Shown: positions 6,096-9,486 of the stretch, piece by piece | How positions within the stretch are numbered: position 1 is the first letter of the stretch | Layout: each line of letters starts with the position of its first letter | DNA from: Candidatus Falkowbacteria bacterium CG10_big_fil_rev_8_21_14_0_10_44_15 | Lineage (GTDB): Bacteria > Patescibacteriota > Patescibacteriia > Patescibacteriales > XYC2-FULL-47-12 | Length of the DNA: 9,486 bases | NCBI GenBank assembly: GCA_002773575.1 | Contig: PFAT01000046.1 | Coordinates: 1,817-11,302, forward strand | Reading direction: 5' to 3' | The notes under the pieces: model-generated | Told to the model about the DNA's origin: nothing | Seen by the model: the letters and a program-made list of their open reading frames with translations, nothing else | Databases searched by the model: none | Program-made: the position numbers and the translations under genes

Positions 6096-6181
6096 AGTCT
6101 ATAAAGTCCATAAAGTCGAAAGTCCATAAAGTCTAAGGAATTTAATTTATGACTTTATAGACTTTAAGGACTTTATAAACT
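6096..6181. repeat. 9-nt repeat array, five direct then four inverted units
   Basis: Units on the plus strand follow AGTCYATAA: 6096-6104, 6105-6113, 6114-6120 (shortened), 6121-6129 and 6130-6138 (degenerate). Inverted units of TTATRGACT type are at 6147-6154 (8 nt), 6155-6163, 6164-6172 and 6173-6181. The two halves can pair into a long imperfect hairpin. It sits between tRNA-Leu and the minus-strand membrane gene, so it might end or process the tRNA transcript, although no T-run follows. Confidence 0.85.
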
Positions 6182-6193
6182 TTTAACTGATAT

Positions 6194-6280
6194 TGGTGCC
6201 GCCGGTCGGACTCGAACCGACACGGTATTGCTACCACATGATTTTGAGTCATGCATGTCTACCAATTTCATCACGGCGGC
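6194..6280 (-). tRNA. trnL: tRNA-Leu, anticodon CAA
   Basis: The 87-nt molecule has a perfect seven-pair acceptor stem (GCCGCCG with CGGCGGC, A73) and an encoded CCA end at 6194-6196. The anticodon stem CATGA/TCATG holds the loop CTCAAAA, giving anticodon CAA (plus strand 6244-6246), which reads UUG codons. The long variable arm (GTGGTAGCAATACC) is the class II form expected for leucine. The T arm is GTCGG-TTCGAGT-CCGAC. All invariant positions I can check are normal. A good promoter lies just upstream on the minus strand, predicting a leader of only about six bases. Confidence 0.96.
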
Positions 6281-6292
6281 AGATACTTTTTT

Positions 6293-6321
6293 ATCTTAAC
6301 TAAAAGATGAGGGGTTGTCAA
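6293..6321 (-). promoter_or_regulatory. tRNA-Leu promoter
   Basis: Read on the minus strand, TTGACA (6321-6316) is a perfect -35, followed after exactly 17 bases by TAAGAT (6298-6293) as the -10. Transcription would start near 6286, about six bases before the tRNA. The -35 overlaps that of the plus-strand parA promoter. Confidence 0.7.
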
Positions 6322-6343
6322 AATACTTTAATTATTATATAAT
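6315..6343 (+). promoter_or_regulatory. parA operon promoter
   Basis: TTGTCA (6315-6320) and a perfect TATAAT (6338-6343) are exactly 17 bases apart. The -10 lies within a 16-bp perfect palindrome, ATTATTATATAATAAT (6331-6346), which could be an operator. Transcription from about 6350 would give a leader of about 200 bases that includes all ten 11-nt repeats before the parA ATG. Confidence 0.7.
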
Positions 6344-6393
6344 AATGTTAGAAATTACTTGAGAATTAACTTTAATTTCATAAATATCATTTA

Positions 6394-6504
6394 ATAGAAA
6401 TTTAACAGTAATTGAATAGTAATTGAACAATAATTAAACGGTAACTTAGACAGTAATAAAAAAATTATTGTTCAATTATTGTATAATTACTGCATAATTA
6501 TCGT
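6394..6504 (+). repeat. 11-nt iteron-like array upstream of parA (six direct, four inverted)
   Basis: Consensus ACARTAATTRA. Direct units start at 6394 (ATAGAAATTTA), 6405, 6416, 6427, 6438 (12 nt, degenerate) and 6450. Inverted units begin at 6461, 6472, 6483 and 6494. They are contiguous with no spacers. The halves are also complementary: 6406-6437 can pair with most of 6461-6492, so the leader RNA could form a long stem. Eleven-base phasing puts every unit on about the same face of the helix. Confidence 0.85.
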
Positions 6505-6548
6505 TTATTTGGCGAAATAAAATTTTGATATTATTATATCTTTATATA

Positions 6549-7313
6549 ATGAGCAAGATTATTTCCATAATTAATCAAAAAGGCGGAGTCGGGAAAACGA
6601 CCACGGCGGTAAATTTAGGGGCGTATTTGGCGCAGTTAGGCAAGCGCGTGCTGCTCGTGGACATTGACCCGCAGGCGAATGCCACTTCGGGTTTAGGCAT
6701 CAACCACCAAGAGTTGCCGCACGGCGTTTATGAAGCGATTATCGGCGCCGTGCCGCTGCAGCAAACCATCCAGCATACGGTGCAGGAAAATTATAAAGTG
6801 GCGCCGGCAACCATTGCCTTAGCCGGCGCGGGCGTAGAGCTCGTTAATTTACCGGCGCGCGAGTTTCGGCTGGAGCAAGTTTTGCAGTCCATCCGCAGCG
6901 AATACGATTACGTCATCGTTGATTCGCCGCCGTCTTTGGGGCTATTGACCGTCAACGGGCTGGTGGCGGCTGACGAAATTTTAATTCCCATTCAATCCGA
7001 GTATTTTGCGCTGGAAGGTTTAAGCCACCTGCTGCATACCATCAGTTTGGTACAAAATGGTCTAAAGCCATCGTTAGGCATTTTGGGGGCGGTGATTACG
7101 ATGTACGACGCGCGCAACCGGCTGTCGCGCGAAGTGATGAACGAGCTTTACCAATATTTTCCCAACAAGGTTTTCCGCACCGTTATTCCGCGCTCGGTAA
7201 AACTCGCCGAAGCGCCCTCTTTCGGCCGCTCCATTCTGCATTATGACCCGTATTCGCGCGGCGCGCGGGCGTATGAGAAATTGGCACGGGAAATAATAGA
7301 TATAGAACGGTAA
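6549..7313 (+). CDS. parA: ParA-family chromosome partition ATPase (Soj)
   Basis: This 254-residue protein is a typical small ParA/Soj. The deviant Walker A KGGVGKTT is at residues 11-18 with the signature lysine K11. Walker A' is LLVDIDPQ (D38, D40), and Walker B is YVIVDSPPS (D125). IPRSVKLAEAPSFG (about 213-226) is the conserved C-terminal basic motif used by Soj proteins to bind nonspecific DNA. ATP-bound dimers coat the nucleoid, and ParB stimulates hydrolysis to move the origin region. The ATG at 6549 is chosen because MSKIISIINQKGG is the normal N-terminus; a TTG at 6525 would add eight hydrophobic residues. No Shine-Dalgarno is visible. A promoter is at 6315-6343. The gene is followed by a four-helix-bundle gene and parB. 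Its stop codon overlaps the first unit of the next 11-nt array. Confidence 0.95.
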   Translation: MSKIISIINQKGGVGKTTTAVNLGAYLAQLGKRVLLVDIDPQANATSGLGINHQELPHGVYEAIIGAVPLQQTIQHTVQENYKVAPATIALAGAGVELVNLPAREFRLEQVLQSIRSEYDYVIVDSPPSLGLLTVNGLVAADEILIPIQSEYFALEGLSHLLHTISLVQNGLKPSLGILGAVITMYDARNRLSREVMNELYQYFPNKVFRTVIPRSVKLAEAPSFGRSILHYDPYSRGARAYEKLAREIIDIER

Positions 7314-7339
7314 TTTAACAATAATTAAGCAGTAATTAT
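7307..7339 (+). repeat. 11-nt array between parA and the four-helix-bundle gene (three direct units)
   Basis: Units are ACGGTAATTTA (7307-7317), ACAATAATTAA (7318-7328) and GCAGTAATTAT (7329-7339). The first overlaps the parA stop and the last abuts the next ATG at 7340. ACAATAATTAA is identical to the unit at 6427, and GCAGTAATTAT to the reverse complement of the unit at 6483-6493. Confidence 0.82.
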
Positions 7340-7717
7340 ATGTCCGAGGGGTATGTGAAGTTGGGTGATTTGTTTGTATATAAATTATCCGTTGAGTTGT
7401 GCGATCTGGGCTGGGAGATGTATCAGCAGTTTAGCTGGCAGACAAAAAAGATTATGGGTGATCAGTTTATTACCGCGGTTGATTCCAATGCCGCTAACAT
7501 TGCCGAAGGTTACGGCCGGTTTCATTACTTAGACAAAATTAAATTTTATTATAACGCCCGCGCATCATTACTGGAATCTAAACATTGGATATATTTACTG
7601 TATCGCCGAGCCATTGTCACTAAACAGCAATTTGAAGAATTTCTAAAACTTACCAGTAACGTTCACTATCACTTAAATCAGTTAATCCAATCATGTTATC
7701 AACACAAGCAATCCTAA
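7340..7717 (+). CDS. Four-helix-bundle protein (S23/IVP, TIGR02436 family)
   Basis: The protein has 125 residues. The family core is clear: LFVYKLSVELCDLGWEMYQQF (helix 1), then QFITAVDSNAANIAEGYGR, whose NIAEGYGR is the hallmark, FHYLDKIKFYYNARASLLESKHW (helix 3), and a last helix about 94-119. Relatives occur as reading frames in 23S rRNA intervening sequences, as free-standing genes, and as the Avd accessory proteins of diversity-generating retroelements; no reverse transcriptase or variable repeat is seen here. Biochemical function of the free-standing forms is unknown; nucleic-acid binding has been proposed. It splits parA from parB, which are usually adjacent. It is flanked by three direct 11-nt units on the left and four inverted ones on the right, as though it landed inside one array. 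The ATG directly follows the last left unit, so no ribosome site is possible in the usual place. Confidence 0.88.
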   Translation: MSEGYVKLGDLFVYKLSVELCDLGWEMYQQFSWQTKKIMGDQFITAVDSNAANIAEGYGRFHYLDKIKFYYNARASLLESKHWIYLLYRRAIVTKQQFEEFLKLTSNVHYHLNQLIQSCYQHKQS

Positions 7718-7761
7718 AAAATTATTGTTTAATTTCTATAAAATTTTTGTTTAATTATTGT
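7718..7761 (+). repeat. 11-nt array before parB (four inverted units)
   Basis: Units on the plus strand are AAAATTATTGT (7718-7728, identical to 6461-6471), TTAATTTCTAT (7729-7739), AAAATTTTTGT (7740-7750) and TTAATTATTGT (7751-7761). It begins right after the four-helix-bundle stop. The two middle units are degenerate, but the 11-base spacing is kept. The parB ATG is 17 bases downstream. Confidence 0.75.
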
Positions 7762-7778
7762 TAAATAATTATAATATT

Positions 7779-8720
7779 ATGGCAAAACAACAAAATACAA
7801 CATCTCTTGGTCGGGGGCTTAGCTCCCTCATTCCTCCCAAAGGCGCGCCGCAAAGCAACAATACGGTTAGCAACGAACAACCGTTAGAGGAAGGCGTGCT
7901 CGTGCCGGTGCAGCCGGAAAATTCCCAACGGCCAGATGTCGGCGGCGAGCTAAAATACGTCCCCATACATTTAGTTTCCGCTAATCCGCACCAGCCGCGA
8001 TCGTCTTTTGCCGAAGAAAGTTTGGAAGAGATGACTCGCTCCGTCAAAGAGCAGGGAATCCTGCAGCCGTTAGTCGTAACCGCTCAAGACGGCGGGCGGT
8101 ATGAATTGGTGGTGGGCGAACGCAGACTGCGGGCGGCGAAGCGCGCCGGCCTTAACGCGGTGCCGGTGATTGTCAGGGAAGCAAGCGAACAGCAGAAGCT
8201 GGAATTGGCGCTGATTGAAAACATCATGCGCGAGGATTTAAACCCGATAGAGCTCGCGCTCGCGTACCAGAAGTATTTGGACGAATTTGAGCTAACGCAT
8301 GAAGACGCTTCGCACCGGCTGGGCAAATCGCGTTCGGGCATTTCCAACACGATGCGCTTGTTGCAGCTGCCGGAAGAGATCAAGCGGGCGGTGCGCGAGG
8401 GGCGCTTGTCCGACGCGCACGCTAAAATTATCGTCGGTTTGCCGACGGTTGAGCAGCAGCTTGACATGTACAGGCGGGTAGTGGAGCGCGGGCTTTCCAT
8501 CAACCGGATGCGGGTGGAAATCCAAAAAATGGGCGGCACCAAAGAGGCGCGGCTGAAAATTTATCCCCAAGACGAGGAACTGCAAAAAAAATTGCGCCAA
8601 TACTTAGGCACTCGCGTTTCCATCCAACGGTCGGGGTATAAAGGTAAAATTATAATAGACTTTTTTAACTACGACGAGATGGTGGAAATCGCCAATAAAA
8701 TATTAGGAGAGAGTAAATAG
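7779..8720 (+). CDS. parB: ParB-family chromosome partition protein (Spo0J)
   Basis: This 313-residue protein has the full ParB layout. An N-terminal LGRGLSSLIP (about 10-19) is the motif that stimulates ParA. After a variable linker comes the CTP-binding and dimerisation domain: IHLVSANPHQPR, then YELVVGERRLRAAKRAG (GERR-R box), then ALIENIMREDLNPIE. The central helix-turn-helix follows (THEDASHRLGKSRSGISNTMRLLQLP), which in relatives reads parS. The C-terminal part (about 255-313) is the dimerisation domain. ParB loads at parS, slides as a CTP clamp and builds the partition complex near the origin. The ATG at 7779 gives the usual MAKQ-LGRGL start; a TTG at 7758 would add seven residues. No Shine-Dalgarno is visible. 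No copy of the usual parS palindrome was found in the window. Confidence 0.95.
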   Translation: MAKQQNTTSLGRGLSSLIPPKGAPQSNNTVSNEQPLEEGVLVPVQPENSQRPDVGGELKYVPIHLVSANPHQPRSSFAEESLEEMTRSVKEQGILQPLVVTAQDGGRYELVVGERRLRAAKRAGLNAVPVIVREASEQQKLELALIENIMREDLNPIELALAYQKYLDEFELTHEDASHRLGKSRSGISNTMRLLQLPEEIKRAVREGRLSDAHAKIIVGLPTVEQQLDMYRRVVERGLSINRMRVEIQKMGGTKEARLKIYPQDEELQKKLRQYLGTRVSIQRSGYKGKIIIDFFNYDEMVEIANKILGESK

Positions 8721-8739
8721 GCGGTAAGAAAAAATTTTT

Positions 8740-9486
8740 TTACTTCCACTTAATAAACTTCATGAAACCGCCGCCTTCTTTCAGGGCTTGTTTTATTTTT
8801 TCGCGGGCGCGGCTCGTTTTCGCGATTTTCATCCAGTCGCGGCTGGGTTTTTTATTTTTATCGGTGATGATTTCTACCGTATCGCCGCTTTTAAGGGCGG
8901 TATCCAGTTTATTGATTCTGTCGTTAATCATCACGCCGACGCAGTGATGGCCGATGTCGGTATGGACGGCGTAGGCAAAATCAATCGGCGTGGAGCCCTC
9001 CGGCAAGTCAATCACGTCGCCTTTGGGGGTAAAAACAAAAATGCGGTTGCGAAAGACGTCAATTTTCGCGAACGACATAAACTCCTCGCTGTCTTTAGCT
9101 TGGCGCATCAATTCCAAAATATCGCGCACCCATTTCGGCTGTTTGCCAATCCCGAGTTCTCGGGATTTTTTATTTTTATAGTACCAGTGGGCGGCGATGC
9201 CGTAGAGGGATTCTTCGTACATTTTGCGGGTCGCCACCTGAAATTCGGTTACTTTGCCGTGCGGCCCAAAAACGGTCGTATGCAGAGCTTGGTAGCCGTT
9301 GGGTTTGGGCACGGCGACGTAATCTTTAAAGCGGTTGGGCTTCGGCTTCCAAAGGGCGTGGATGACGCCGATGGTTTTATAGCAGTCGGCGATGCTCTCC
9401 ACGATGATGCGCAAGGCAAAAACGTCGTAAATTTCCGAAAATTTCCGCTCCTTATTTTGCATTTTTTGAAAGACGCTGTACAGGCT
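8740..9486 (-). CDS. rel: Rel/RelA-SpoT (p)ppGpp synthetase, C-terminal part, short form
   Basis: The frame runs to the right edge (SLYSVFQK precedes the Met at 9462), so the HD hydrolase region lies outside the window. Counting from that Met, the synthetase core is present: EIYDVFALRIIV (D13), RFKDYVAVPKPNGYQALHTTV (K46, K53, Y57, H61) and EFQVATRKM (E74). A TGS domain follows at about 139-200 (IFVFTPKGDVIDLPEGSTP to DTVEIIT). Two family positions look changed: the usual QIRT reads QVAT, and the usual M-H after it reads M-Y. The protein stops about 40 residues after TGS, so the zinc-finger and ACT regulatory domains of long Rel proteins are missing. Enzymes of this family make and often degrade (p)ppGpp. 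The gene is convergent with parB, with 19 bases between stops. Confidence 0.9.
   Translation of the reverse strand, partial: SLYSVFQKMQNKERKFSEIYDVFALRIIVESIADCYKTIGVIHALWKPKPNRFKDYVAVPKPNGYQALHTTVFGPHGKVTEFQVATRKMYEESLYGIAAHWYYKNKKSRELGIGKQPKWVRDILELMRQAKDSEEFMSFAKIDVFRNRIFVFTPKGDVIDLPEGSTPIDFAYAVHTDIGHHCVGVMINDRINKLDTALKSGDTVEIITDKNKKPSRDWMKIAKTSRAREKIKQALKEGGGFMKFIKWK
9149..9177 (+). terminator. Intrinsic-terminator-like hairpin, antisense within rel
   Basis: On the plus strand, ATCCCGAG (9149-9156) pairs with CTCGGGAT (9159-9166), and T-rich sequence follows directly (TTTTTTATTTTT, 9166-9177). It has the form of a rho-independent terminator for transcripts coming from parB into the convergent rel gene. 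It also encodes SRELG of Rel, so it could be coincidental. Confidence 0.4.

Noticed and set aside
6394..6504. CRISPR array
   Set aside because: Units are 11 bases, contiguous, partly inverted and without spacers; no cas genes are present.
6525..6548. TTG start extending ParA by eight residues
   Set aside because: The ATG at 6549 gives the conserved N-terminus just before the Walker A motif; the extension falls in the AT-rich leader.
7340..7717. Diversity-generating retroelement accessory (Avd) call for the four-helix gene
   Set aside because: No reverse transcriptase, template repeat or variable repeat is present in the window, so only the general family is assigned.
7758..7778. TTG start extending ParB by seven residues
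   Set aside because: The extension is encoded by the 11-nt repeat and adjoining AT-rich DNA; the ATG at 7779 matches family starts.
6549..8720. Canonical parS site (TGTTTCACGTGAAACA type)
   Set aside because: I found no close match near parA or parB by eye; parS may lie outside the window or differ here.
8724..8743. Bidirectional terminator between parB and rel
   Set aside because: The inverted repeat is only GTAA/TTAC with A and T runs, too weak to call, and it overlaps the rel stop.
1..9486. Alternative genetic code with TGA as glycine (as in some Patescibacteria)
   Set aside because: All recognised genes are full length under the standard code and contain no in-frame TGA needing readthrough.

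Overview
The window looks like chromosomal DNA of a Candidate Phyla Radiation (Patescibacteria) bacterium. This rests on the gene mix (large LamG and glycine-rich surface protein, short-form Rel, four-helix-bundle protein, ParA/ParB), mixed AT/GC codon use, near absence of Shine-Dalgarno sites before the resident genes, and dispersed palindromic repeats. No search could be run, so this is inference from family knowledge. All genes read through with TGA as a stop.

Region by region. Positions 1-2694 hold the 3' part of a surface protein: three LamG lectin-like domains, then a glycine-rich C-terminal domain in another frame. The two frames meet at a run of nine Gs, which suggests either phase variation or a sequence error. 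Positions 2700-2830 hold a palindromic repeat element (A), followed by an intact DUF559 (Vsr-like nuclease) gene. Positions 3249-4131 hold a HigBA-type toxin-antitoxin pair flanked by a 48-bp direct repeat, which is the 5' end of the following gene. That gene (4078-5286) encodes a single-pass membrane protein of unknown function and carries a second palindromic element (B) inserted in frame inside its coding sequence. Positions 5308-5500 hold a composite palindromic element (C) followed by the decayed start of a second DUF559 gene. A small membrane protein on the minus strand follows (5613-6089), then a 9-nt repeat array and tRNA-Leu(CAA), also on the minus strand.

From 6293 rightwards, the tRNA-Leu promoter and the parA promoter are divergent with overlapping -35 hexamers. 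The parA leader holds ten 11-nt repeat units, six direct then four inverted. More units lie between parA and a four-helix-bundle gene (three direct) and between that gene and parB (four inverted). At the right end is the 3' part of a Rel (RelA/SpoT) gene on the minus strand, convergent with parB and ending soon after its TGS domain.

Two items look potentially undescribed. One is the 11-nt repeat system around parA, the four-helix-bundle gene and parB, which resembles an iteron-type centromere or operator rather than ordinary parS. The other is the association of palindromic repeats with DUF559 nuclease genes, where one repeat copy has become part of a protein. The DUF559 starts have Shine-Dalgarno sites while the surrounding genes do not, which fits their being incoming elements.
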